DNA of 64,000 nucleotides from assembly GCF_016785085.1 (NCBI RefSeq), contig NZ_JAENHO010000009.1, positions 186,001-250,000 on the forward strand. Reading direction: 5' to 3'. Shown piece by piece: positions 17,412 to 24,960 of this stretch. The notes under the pieces are model-generated. The model did no database searches. It saw only the letters and a list, made by a program, of their open reading frames with translations, and was not told the DNA's origin. A program made the position numbers and the translations under genes. Origin of the DNA: Paractinoplanes lichenicola. GTDB lineage: Bacteria > Actinomycetota > Actinomycetes > Mycobacteriales > Micromonosporaceae. How positions within the stretch are numbered: position 1 is the first letter of the stretch; the number at the start of each line of letters is the position of its first letter.

Positions 17412-18907
17412 GTAACTGGCTGCCCGGCCGGTCGACGGCCGTACGTTTCGCCGGCCCGTGGATCGTCGTGCTGGTGACGCTGGCGATCCCGCCGCTGCTG
17501 CCGGAGCGCCATCTCGCCACGTATGTGTTGCTCGGACTGACCGCGACGGTGACCGTCGGTGTGTCGCTGCTGATGGGGTACGCGGGGCAGGTGCCGCTCG
17601 GGCAGGCGGCGTTCTATGCGATCGGCGCGTACGGGGCGGGGCTGCTTGCGGTGCACGGGTTTCCGCCGCTGCTCGCTTTGCTCGTCGCGCCGCTGATCGC
17701 TGCGGTCGCGGCCGTGCTCCTGGGCGCTCCGCTGCTGCGGCTGCGCGGCCATCATCTCGCGTTCGCGACGCTCGCCGTCCAGCTGATTCTGCTCTCGCTG
17801 CTCAGCCAGGGCACGTGGGCGGGCGGCGCGATCGGGTTGCAGGGCATTCCGCGCCTGTCCGTCGGCGGCTTCGAACTGCGCGAAGATGTCGGTTACGCGT
17901 ACGTGGCCTGGGGCGTTCTTGCTCTGGCGTTGCTCGTTTCGCGCAATGTCGTGCAGTCGCGCTCCGGCCGGGCGTTGCGCGCCGCAGCGACCAGCGAGAC
18001 GGCGGCCGCCGCCAGTGGGGTTCCGGTGGGTGCGTACCGGCTGGCGGTCTTCGCGTTGTCGGCCGGGTTCGCGGGGTTGGCCGGGGGCGTCTACGCGTTC
18101 TACCTGGGCTATCTGTCGCCCGGTTCGTTCCCCGTGCTGCTGTCGATCGAGTTCGTGGTCATGGCGGTCGTGGGCGGCCTGGGCACACTCTCCGGCCCGC
18201 TGGTCGGCGCTATTGTGATCGTGCTGCTCGTCCAGGCGCTCAACACGCTTGGCACGCAACCCGGCATGCCCTCGTACGCCCCCAGCGTCCTCTCCTATGC
18301 CGTTTACGCGCTGCTGCTGGTGGCCGCGGTGCGTTACCTGCCGGGCGGCCTTGTTCCGGCCGCCCAACGCCTGACCGCCCACCTGAATCGCCCTTTGCTC
18401 CCCGAACCGAGCCCTCAGTCGTCGGCAGACGCCCAATCAGTAGTGAGTACTCACTTAGCTGTGGGTGCTGATCGTGGGGTGGGTGGTCAGCCGGATGTGA
18501 GTACTCACTTAGCTGTGGGTGCTGATCGTGGGGTGGGTGGTCAGCCGGATGTGAGTACTCACTTAGCTGTGGGTGCTGATCGTGCGGCGGGCGCTCAACC
18601 CGTAGTGAGCACTCACTTAACAACGACCACTGAACCAACAACGACCACTGAACCAGCGGCGGGCGTTGAACCAGCGGCGGACGCTCCACCAGCGGCGGGC
18701 ACCCAACCAACGGCGGACGCTAACTCAGCAACGAACGCTCATCCACCTGCGGGCGCTCAATCAGCAACGGACAGCCAGCCAGTGGCGGGCGCTCACTCGG
18801 CAATGAGCGATGAGCCGACGGTGAGCAGTCAACCGGAGGGCGGCGCGCCGACGGAGACGGCGGCGACTCGCTCGAGGCCGGGCACTTCGGGACGACAGGA
18901 GCAGTGA
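17408..18907 (+). CDS. livM: Branched-chain-type ABC permease, LivM type, with a repeat-rich C-terminal tail
   Basis: A 499-residue protein. Residues 1 to about 340 are a normal LivM permease (LLMGYAGQVPLGQAAFYAIGAYG, VVGGLGTLSGPLVGA). The usual LivM is 320-350 residues, so about 155 extra residues follow: 18-residue repeats beginning VSTHLAVGADRGVGGQPD, then Thr/Pro/Ala/Glu-rich degenerate repeats. ATG 17408 overlaps the livH stop. The tail includes four TTA codons and its DNA carries palindromes, so the extension may matter at the DNA level. Its TGA overlaps the SDR start. Confidence 0.85.
   Translation: MSNWLPGRSTAVRFAGPWIVVLVTLAIPPLLPERHLATYVLLGLTATVTVGVSLLMGYAGQVPLGQAAFYAIGAYGAGLLAVHGFPPLLALLVAPLIAAVAAVLLGAPLLRLRGHHLAFATLAVQLILLSLLSQGTWAGGAIGLQGIPRLSVGGFELREDVGYAYVAWGVLALALLVSRNVVQSRSGRALRAAATSETAAAASGVPVGAYRLAVFALSAGFAGLAGGVYAFYLGYLSPGSFPVLLSIEFVVMAVVGGLGTLSGPLVGAIVIVLLVQALNTLGTQPGMPSYAPSVLSYAVYALLLVAAVRYLPGGLVPAAQRLTAHLNRPLLPEPSPQSSADAQSVVSTHLAVGADRGVGGQPDVSTHLAVGADRGVGGQPDVSTHLAVGADRAAGAQPVVSTHLTTTTEPTTTTEPAAGVEPAADAPPAAGTQPTADANSATNAHPPAGAQSATDSQPVAGAHSAMSDEPTVSSQPEGGAPTETAATRSRPGTSGRQEQ
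18443..18658. repeat. Four 54-bp repeats, each with a GTGAGTACTCAC-type palindrome
   Basis: Palindromes lie at 18443, 18497, 18551 (GTGAGTACTCAC) and 18605 (GTGAGCACTCAC); the first and last extend to 14 bp (AGTGAGT/ACTCACT-type ends). Spacing is exactly 54 bp. Two 18-bp ACAACGACCACTGAACCA units follow. The palindromes look like TetR-family operators and lie 250-460 bp before the SDR gene. Confidence 0.85.
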
Positions 18908-19815
18908 TGGATCTCAGTGGGAAGGTTGCCGTCGTTACTGGAAGTGGGCGGGGGCTTGGGTTCGCCTATGCGCGGGCGTTGGCCGCGGCGGGGGCGGCGG
19001 TGGTGGTCAACGACCTTGATGCGGACGTCGTCGATAAGGCGGTCGGTGCGATCAGTGCGGATGGTGGGCGGGTGGCTGGGGTGGCGGCTGCCGTGGGGGA
19101 GAGCGCTACGGCCGATCTGTTGGTGGCTACGGCGGTGCGGGAGTTCGGGCGGCTCGACGTGATGGTGACCAACGCGGGGATTCTGCGCGATCGGGTGCTG
19201 TGGAAGATGAGCGATGACGACTTCGATGAGGTCGTTCGTGTTCATTTGCGCGGGACGTTCACCTGTGGACGGGCGGCGGCTGTGCACATGCGCGAGCAGG
19301 GGCAGGGCGGGCGGCTGATCCTGGTGTCGTCGCCGGCGGGGCAGCGGGGCAACTTCGGGCAGACTAACTACGCCGCGGCCAAGGCTGGGATCGCGGCAAT
19401 GGCCCGTACGTGGGCGCTTGAACTTGCTCGTGCGGGGATCACCGCGAACGCGATCGTGCCCGTCGCCGCCACCGACATGACTAAGACGATCCCTGCGTTC
19501 GCGCCGTTGATCGAGGAGTCGGAGCGTACGGGGAAGCCTTTGCCTTCCTGGTTGCGCCGCGAGGAGGGGATGGGGACCGCCGACGACGCCGCCGGGTTGG
19601 TCGTGTTCCTGGCCTCGGACGCGGCGAAGGACATCACCGGGCAGGCGATTGGGGTGGGCGGGGACCGGTTGGCGGTGTGGTCGCATCCGGCCGAGAAGCG
19701 TGTGGCGTTCGCCGACGGTGGCTGGACGGCGTCCGCAATCGCCGATGAGTGGGCCGACGGCGTCGGCGCGCAACCGGAGACGTACGGGATTCCGGCGCCG
19801 GGCGGACTCAAATGA
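18907..19815 (+). CDS. Short-chain dehydrogenase/reductase
   Basis: A 302-residue SDR: NAD(P) motif TGSGRGLG (11-18), NAG (89-91), catalytic Ser142 region, Tyr155 and Lys159 (YAAAK). The extended C-terminus and VVVNDLDADV resemble the hydroxyacyl-CoA dehydrogenase-like SDRs of beta-oxidation. Asp36-type acidic residue after beta 2 suggests NAD preference. With the MaoC hydratase and acyl-CoA ligase it could carry out beta-oxidation-like steps. ATG 18907 overlaps the livM TGA. Confidence 0.88.
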   Translation: MDLSGKVAVVTGSGRGLGFAYARALAAAGAAVVVNDLDADVVDKAVGAISADGGRVAGVAAAVGESATADLLVATAVREFGRLDVMVTNAGILRDRVLWKMSDDDFDEVVRVHLRGTFTCGRAAAVHMREQGQGGRLILVSSPAGQRGNFGQTNYAAAKAGIAAMARTWALELARAGITANAIVPVAATDMTKTIPAFAPLIEESERTGKPLPSWLRREEGMGTADDAAGLVVFLASDAAKDITGQAIGVGGDRLAVWSHPAEKRVAFADGGWTASAIADEWADGVGAQPETYGIPAPGGLK

Positions 19816-20075
19816 GCAATATCGAGCGTCCAATGGTGCGCACAGTTGGCCGGACTGTGGCGGGGGAGGCTGTTCTGCTGCCTGCGGTCATCGTGGACGA
19901 CGTCCGCGCGATCTGCCGATCAGGGGTGCGCGCCATCGACGAAGACGCGGGAACGCCGGCGTGGCGAGGGATGTCGGGATGTCAGCCAGAGGCGGGGCCG
20001 AGTGGGAGGCGCGGGAACGTCAGCGAGACATGCGGGCGTCGGGGAGGTGAGCGGGGGTGGATCTGGATGTGTTGA
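19812..20075 (+). CDS. Unrecognised small ORF between SDR and amidohydrolase genes
   Basis: ATG 19812 overlaps the SDR stop (ATGA) and opens an 87-residue frame that runs 19 nt into the next gene. The first 45 residues (MSNIERPMVRTVGRTVAGEA...) have plausible composition; the rest is Gly/Arg-rich. No family recognised. It may be a decayed gene or a coupling spacer like those in the liv region. Confidence 0.3.
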   Translation: MSNIERPMVRTVGRTVAGEAVLLPAVIVDDVRAICRSGVRAIDEDAGTPAWRGMSGCQPEAGPSGRRGNVSETCGRRGGERGWIWMC

Positions 20076-20944
20076 CTGCTATTGATGTGCATACGCATTG
20101 CGAGGTGAGCCGGGACGGGCATGGGTCGCTCAGTCCGGAGTTGCTGGGGGCGTCGGCCGCCTATTTCAAGGCGGGTGGGCCGCGTCAGCCTACGATCGAC
20201 GAGACTGCGGCCTATTATCGCGAGCGGCGGATGGCGGCCGTCGTTTTCACCGTGGATGCGGAGCACACCACGGGGCATCCGCGCATTCGTAACGAGGAAG
20301 TGGCCGAGGCCTGTGCGGCCCACGGCGATGTGCTCATTCCGTTCGCGTCGGTCGATCCGCATCGGGGGCGGGCGGGGATTCGGGAGGCGCGCCGCCTCGT
20401 GCAGGAGTTCGGCGTACGGGGGTTCAAGTTTCATCCGAGCCTGCAGGGGTTCGCGCCGGACGATCGGATCGCGTACGGGCTCTATGAGGTCATCGAGGAA
20501 TTGGGTGTGCTGGCGCTTTTCCACAGCGGGCAGACCGGGATCGGCGCGGGGGTGCGCGGGGGCGGCGGCATCCGGCTGCGCTACTCGAACCCGATGCTGG
20601 TGGACGACGTGGCCGTGGACTTTCCCGACCTGAAAATCATCCTGGCCCATCCGTCGTTCCCGTGGCAGGACGAGGCCCTCGCCGTCGCCACGCACAAGCC
20701 GCTTGTCCACATCGATTTGTCCGGTTGGTCGCCGAAGTATTTTCCTCCACAGCTCGTCCGGTACGCCAACACGCTGCTGAAGGACAAGGTGCTGTTCGGC
20801 TCGGACTATCCCGTCCTGACGCCCGACCGCTGGCTCGCCGACTTCGCGGCACTGGACATCAAGCCCGAGGTGCGGCCCAGAATCTTGAAGGACAACGCCG
20901 CCCGCCTGCTCGGGCTGGCCGACGACAAGGAGAACTCCGCATGA
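20057..20944 (+). CDS. Amidohydrolase family protein (ACMSD/decarboxylase-like)
   Basis: A 295-residue TIM-barrel metal enzyme of the amidohydrolase-2 family, which includes ACMSD, gamma-resorcylate and 2,3-dihydroxybenzoate decarboxylases and related hydrolases. Metal ligands visible: DVHTH (His12, His14), His in LFHSG, His in ILAHPSFPWQDEAL and Asp in LFGSDYPVLTP. GTG 20057 has GGGGAGGTGA 6-7 nt upstream. A consensus DnaA box (20703-20711) lies within the gene. Substrate unknown; the operon suggests a ring-cleavage or decarboxylation product. Confidence 0.85.
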   Translation: MDLDVLTAIDVHTHCEVSRDGHGSLSPELLGASAAYFKAGGPRQPTIDETAAYYRERRMAAVVFTVDAEHTTGHPRIRNEEVAEACAAHGDVLIPFASVDPHRGRAGIREARRLVQEFGVRGFKFHPSLQGFAPDDRIAYGLYEVIEELGVLALFHSGQTGIGAGVRGGGGIRLRYSNPMLVDDVAVDFPDLKIILAHPSFPWQDEALAVATHKPLVHIDLSGWSPKYFPPQLVRYANTLLKDKVLFGSDYPVLTPDRWLADFAALDIKPEVRPRILKDNAARLLGLADDKENSA

Positions 20945-21396
20945 TCACTGTGAACGGACTGGACGAGCTCAAGACCCTGGTCGGCCGGGATCTGGGGCAC
21001 AGCTCGTGGCTCGAGGTAACGCAGGAGCGGGTCAACGCGTTCGCCGAGGCGACCGGCGACCACCAGTGGATTCATATTGATGTGGACAAGGCCAAGGACG
21101 GGCCGTTCAAGGGGACGATCGCGCACGGATACCTGACGCTGTCCCTCGTCATCCCGTTCTTCTCCGAGATTCTTCATGTTGACGGAATCAAGATGGGCGT
21201 CAACTACGGACTCGACAAGGTGCGCTTCCCCAGCCCGGTGCGGGTCGGGTCGAAGATCCGGCTGGCCGCGACCGTCGCCGGGGTCGAGGAGGTGGCCAGC
21301 CGCTGCGTGCAGGTGGCGCTCGACTTCACCGTGCAGATCGACGGGGTGGACAAGCCGGCCTGCGTGGCCCGGCCGATATACCGCTACTACGCATGA
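20941..21396 (+). CDS. MaoC-like (R)-specific enoyl-CoA hydratase
   Basis: A 151-residue hot-dog fold hydratase. The active-site segment ATGDHQWIHIDVDKAKDGPF with GTIAHGYLTLSL contains the catalytic Asp and His of the MaoC family. It starts four nt inside the amidohydrolase stop (ATGA) and ends four nt inside the ligase start. Likely hydrates an enoyl-CoA formed from the imported acid. Confidence 0.9.
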   Translation: MITVNGLDELKTLVGRDLGHSSWLEVTQERVNAFAEATGDHQWIHIDVDKAKDGPFKGTIAHGYLTLSLVIPFFSEILHVDGIKMGVNYGLDKVRFPSPVRVGSKIRLAATVAGVEEVASRCVQVALDFTVQIDGVDKPACVARPIYRYYA

Positions 21397-22907
21397 GAAA
21401 CGCCGGCCTCGGGGCGTGGCCGGCCCGGCGTGCGACGATCTCGCCGGGTCGCACCGCCCTCGTCTTCGAGGGACAGCGGATCTCGTACGCCGAGGTGCAC
21501 GAACGCGTGGTGCGCCTGGCCGGCCGGCTCCGGGAGGCCGGCGTGGAACGGGGTGACCGGGTCGCCTACCTGGGGCCGAACCATCCGTCGGCCGTCGAGA
21601 CGATGTTCGCGACCCACCTGCTGGGCGCGATCTTCGTGCCGCTCAACTTCCGCCTGACCGCCCCCGAGGTCGACTACATGCTGGCCCACAGCGGCGCCAA
21701 ATTGCTTGTGTACGGGCCCTCGTGCGCGACGACCGTGCAGGCGTTGTCCACAGCCCCGATGCTGGTCGGCCTTGTGGACAAGTACGAGGGCTGGCTTGTG
21801 GATAACGCCGGGCCTGTCCCGGACGTGCCGGTGGGGCTCGACGACGCGGCGCTGATCCTCTACACGTCGGGCACCACGGGACGGCCCAAGGGCGCTGTGC
21901 TGACCCACGGGAACCTCGTGTGGAACTGCTTCAACCTGCTCGTCGGCGTCGATGTCGGCGGGGACGAGGTCGGGCTGATCGGGGCGCCGCTGTTCCACGT
22001 CGCCGCGCTCAACCAGTGCCTGCTGCCCACATTCCTCAAGGGCGGCACGAGCGTCATCATGCCGGCCTGGGACGTGGACCGGGCGCTGGAATTGATCGAG
22101 GAGCAGCGGGTCACCTGGATGTTCGGGGTGGCGGCCATGTTCGCGGCGCTCACCCGGTCGCCGCGCTGGGCGGGGGCGGACCTGTCGTCGGTGCGCAGCG
22201 TGATGAGCGGGGGCGCCGCCATCCCGCCGGCGCTGATCACGGCGTACCTGGAAAGGGGGTTGACCTTCTGCCAGGGCTACGGGATGACCGAGACCGCGCC
22301 CGGGGCGACCTTCCTCGAGGCGCGGGAGAGCCTGGCCCATGTGGGATCGGCGGGTGTTCCCGTGTTCTTCGCCGATGTGCGCTGCGTGCGGCCGGATCTG
22401 AGCGACACGGATGTGGGGGAGCCGGGGGAGGTGCTGGTGCGCGGGCCGAACGTGACGCCCGGGTATTGGGACGATCCACAGGCCACGGCGAGCGCGTTCG
22501 CGGACGGTGGATGGTTCCGGTCGGGTGACGTCGCGGTTGTGGACGACGGGGGACATTTCCACATCGTGGACCGGCTCAAGGACATGTACGTGTCGGGTGG
22601 CGAGAACGTATATCCGGCGGAGGTGGAGGCGGCCATCTTCGAGCATCCCGACGTGGCCGAGGCGGCGGTGGTGGGCGTACGGGATGAGCTTTGGGGTGAA
22701 GTGGGACGCGCGTTCGTGGTGCCGGTGGCCGGACGGCGGATCGATGCGGCCGGGTTACGCGCTTTCCTGGGGGACAAGCTCGCGCGGTACAAGTTGCCGG
22801 TCTATGTGGACACTGTCGAGCAGCTGCCGCGGACGGGATCGAACAAAGTGCGCAAGGCGCCGTTGCGCGCGATGCCGCTGAACGCAGAGATGCCCGGCGA
22901 GCGGTAA
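21393..22907 (+). CDS. Acyl-CoA synthetase / AMP-dependent ligase
   Basis: A 504-residue ANL-superfamily ligase. P-loop YTSGTTGRPKG (about 157-167), QGYGMTE motif, GWFRSGDVAVVDDGG hinge region and catalytic Lys in PRTGSNKVRK. It activates a carboxylic acid to its CoA thioester and is probably the entry step after uptake; its product may release the PaaX repressor. ATG 21393 overlaps the MaoC stop. It has a TTA codon (about 22755) and three consensus DnaA boxes inside the coding sequence. Confidence 0.9.
   Translation: MRNAGLGAWPARRATISPGRTALVFEGQRISYAEVHERVVRLAGRLREAGVERGDRVAYLGPNHPSAVETMFATHLLGAIFVPLNFRLTAPEVDYMLAHSGAKLLVYGPSCATTVQALSTAPMLVGLVDKYEGWLVDNAGPVPDVPVGLDDAALILYTSGTTGRPKGAVLTHGNLVWNCFNLLVGVDVGGDEVGLIGAPLFHVAALNQCLLPTFLKGGTSVIMPAWDVDRALELIEEQRVTWMFGVAAMFAALTRSPRWAGADLSSVRSVMSGGAAIPPALITAYLERGLTFCQGYGMTETAPGATFLEARESLAHVGSAGVPVFFADVRCVRPDLSDTDVGEPGEVLVRGPNVTPGYWDDPQATASAFADGGWFRSGDVAVVDDGGHFHIVDRLKDMYVSGGENVYPAEVEAAIFEHPDVAEAAVVGVRDELWGEVGRAFVVPVAGRRIDAAGLRAFLGDKLARYKLPVYVDTVEQLPRTGSNKVRKAPLRAMPLNAEMPGER
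21744..21805. other. Cluster of three consensus DnaA boxes inside the ligase gene
   Basis: TTGTCCACA (21744-21752, + strand), TGTGGACAA (21773-21781, - strand) and TGTGGATAA (21797-21805, - strand). The first two match the actinobacterial consensus and the third the E. coli consensus exactly. More boxes lie nearby at 20703 and 21081. Confidence 0.55.
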
Positions 22908-22922
22908 AGGCTCACCGGGCAT
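22890..22922. terminator. Hairpin between convergent genes
   Basis: ATGCCCGG-C-GAGC pairs with GCTC-A-CCGGGCAT, a 13-bp stem with one mismatch and a loop GGTAAAG that contains the ligase stop. It lies between the ligase and the convergent secreted-protein gene and may serve both strands. No U-run, as usual in high-GC actinobacteria. Confidence 0.7.
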
Positions 22923-22934
22923 CGTCGTCGGTTG

Positions 22935-23609
22935 TCAGCCGATGCGCTCGATCACGGCGCGGCGGATGAGGAACTTGCCGGGCTCGCGGACACCCTCGAA
23001 CGCGGCGTTGTTGAGCAGGATGCAGCTGCCCGACGTGGTCTCGACCTTGACGGTGATGCTCTTGTTGTTGTCCAGGTTGGTGACCTTGAGCGTGGTGCCG
23101 ATCGGGAAGGTGCCGCTGGAGGCGAACGGGGCGCCGGCCTCGCCGGAGAGCGTCACGGTCGAGCCCTTGCAGACGACCTCGCCCGCGCCGGAGCCCGCGG
23201 CGGGCGGGGCAGCCGGGGGAGTGGTGGCGGCGGGCGGGTTGGCGGCGGGCGGGTTGGCGGCGGGCGGCTTAGCGCCCTGCTGGCCGCCCTGGTTGCCGGC
23301 GGCGGCGCCCGGCACCTCGCCGGCCACGTCGGCGGTGCAGCCGGCCACGCCGCGGCGCTGGTTGATCAGGTCGACCACGGCCTGGCGGTTCGCGATCCGG
23401 GCCTCCGACTGGGCGTCGGGCGCCGCCCGCTGGCCCGCGATGAACTGGAGGTTCTGCCGCAGCGCCTGGTCGAGACCGCCGCAATCCTCACCCGCGCTGC
23501 TGATCCCCGTGCTGATGGCGAAGGCGCCACCCGCGAGCACCACGGCCGAGGCGCCCAGCACCACCTTGCGGGTCGTCGAGGACATCTTGCGGCGCTGGGT
23601 CCGGTACAT
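22935..23609 (-). CDS. Secreted protein with double-psi beta-barrel-like C-terminal domain
   Basis: A 224-residue exported protein. It has a basic N-terminus (MYRTQRRKMSSTTRK), a hydrophobic signal segment to about residue 37 (VVLGASAVVLAGGAFAISTG), a Cys-containing helical part, a PPAAN-repeat linker and a C-terminal domain (GTTLKVTNLDNNKSITVKV, FLIRRAVIERIG) resembling RlpA-type barrels. The catalytic Asp of RlpA glycosylases is not evident. ATG 23609 has GGAGCCCC upstream; an ATG at 23675 would extend it without a ribosome site. Role probably structural or in the wall. Confidence 0.75.
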   Translation of the reverse strand: MYRTQRRKMSSTTRKVVLGASAVVLAGGAFAISTGISSAGEDCGGLDQALRQNLQFIAGQRAAPDAQSEARIANRQAVVDLINQRRGVAGCTADVAGEVPGAAAGNQGGQQGAKPPAANPPAANPPAATTPPAAPPAAGSGAGEVVCKGSTVTLSGEAGAPFASSGTFPIGTTLKVTNLDNNKSITVKVETTSGSCILLNNAAFEGVREPGKFLIRRAVIERIG

Positions 23610-23813
23610 CGGGGCTCCTTCGGTGTCGGGCTGCTTCGGTGCAGGTACCGACAAGTACGAGGGGCCAATGATCACGGATCAGAAAGGAAACCTTAAACAT
23701 CCTTAAATCCGCCGAACCCGCTGGTCAGGGACGTGGTCGGCAGTGAATGACGCGGGTCGCGATCTATCCCGGGTCAGGGCCGCGGGTAGCGGTGGGTGTC
23801 GCGTGGGGCGGTC

Positions 23814-23903
23814 GGTGAGGGGTCGGGGGTGGGGAGTTGGCGTTGAGCGGCAGCGGTTTACGCGTGTGTCATTCGGTGAGGGGGGGTTGGCGTTGAGCGG
23901 CGG
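23814..23903. repeat. Two copies of a GTTGGCGTTGAGCGGC unit downstream of the channel gene
   Basis: Copies near 23838 and 23886, each preceded by a G-rich GGTGAGGGG stretch. On the minus strand they follow directly after the stop codon of the ion-channel gene. No terminator-like hairpin is evident. Confidence 0.6.
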
Positions 23904-24758
23904 TCAGTGACGCGCGTCGCGGTCGATGCGGAGGTCGCGTTCTAGTTCGGTGATCATTGTGCGTAGGTCGTCGAGGCGTTGGCTGATCAGGATGCGGTCG
24001 ATGTTGTCGGGGATGCCGTCCTGGTCCTCGTCGACGGCCAGGCTTTCGGTCATCTCGAGCCGGCGCGCCTCCTCCATCGAGTTGACGATGACCGCGATCA
24101 AGATGTTGAGCAGCAGGTTCACCGTGATCAGCACATAGCTGACGTAGTAGACGAGCGTCCACGGCGACATCTGCATGCCCTGGTCGATCAGATCCGGCAG
24201 CGTCTCCAGCGACAGCAGCACGAACAACGTGACCACGGCCCGGCCGATCGTGCCGTACTCGTCGGGGTAGGCCTCGCCGAAGATCAGCCAGCCGGTCATG
24301 CCGTAGACGTAGAACGTGACCAGGGCCAGCGCCAGGAACCCGCCCACGCCGGGCAGGCTGCGCAGCAGGGCGGTCACGATCGTGCGCAGTCCGGGCGAGA
24401 AACGCACGAGCCTGACCACCCGGGCCATGCGGATCACGCGCAACGCGGCGGTGTCGCCGTGCAGGCCGGGGATGAACACGGCCGCGATCACGGCGAAGTC
24501 GAACACGTTCCAGCCGTGTTTGAAGAAGTCCTGCGGACGGCGCCCGTACGCGAGGATGCGGACGACGATCTCGGTCACGAACACGGCCCGGAAGAACCAC
24601 TCCAGCCAGTGCAGGTAGGTCAGCCGCTCGGCCAGCGGATAGGTCTCGAGGCACAGCAGCGCCGCATTCAACCCGATCACCACGACGATCGTCACCTCGA
24701 ACGCGCGGGAATCGACGATTCGCGAACATCGGCGGGCCACACGCGTCAGGTCGAACAT
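23904..24758 (-). CDS. Voltage-gated cation channel (BacNav-type, single domain)
   Basis: A 284-residue six-helix channel. S1-S3 occupy about 20-115; S4 is RVIRMARVVRLVRF with Arg every third residue; the pore region is LFVLLSLETLPDLID, where the NaChBac filter reads TLESW, so the ring Glu is kept but Trp is missing. S6 is VLITVNLLLNILIAVIVNSM. After S6 comes DEDQDGIPDNID, a calcium-loop pattern like thrombospondin type-3 repeats, then a coiled coil (LDDLRTMITELERDL). ATG 24758 fits the family; a longer frame upstream is proline-rich repeat sequence. Confidence 0.85.
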   Translation of the reverse strand: MFDLTRVARRCSRIVDSRAFEVTIVVVIGLNAALLCLETYPLAERLTYLHWLEWFFRAVFVTEIVVRILAYGRRPQDFFKHGWNVFDFAVIAAVFIPGLHGDTAALRVIRMARVVRLVRFSPGLRTIVTALLRSLPGVGGFLALALVTFYVYGMTGWLIFGEAYPDEYGTIGRAVVTLFVLLSLETLPDLIDQGMQMSPWTLVYYVSYVLITVNLLLNILIAVIVNSMEEARRLEMTESLAVDEDQDGIPDNIDRILISQRLDDLRTMITELERDLRIDRDARH

Positions 24759-24852
24759 GCCGGTCAGCCTACGGAGCCTCGCCGGCCGCCATGACCGCGG
24801 CAATGGCGAGCACAACAGGTTGGGCGGCCGACGGCCGGGTAGTCGTTGGCCG

Positions 24853-24935
24853 GGCGTGGGAGCCGGGCGCGGGAGGGCGTGGGCGTCGGGTGTGGGAGCC
24901 GGGCGCGGGCGGGTGTGGGAGTCGGGTGTGGGCGT
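24853..24935. repeat. Imperfect GC-rich direct repeats before the SPL-family gene
   Basis: GTGGGAGCCGGGCGCGGG occurs twice and GTGGGAGTCGGGTGTGGG-like variants follow, making a short array between the divergent channel and SPL genes. Confidence 0.6.
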
Positions 24936-24960
24936 TTCGGGGGGATATGGTGGAGTCGCT

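Noticed and set aside
18443..18658. CRISPR or attachment-site array in livM
   Set aside because: The sequence between palindromes is itself repeated, not unique, and there is no integrase or cas gene.
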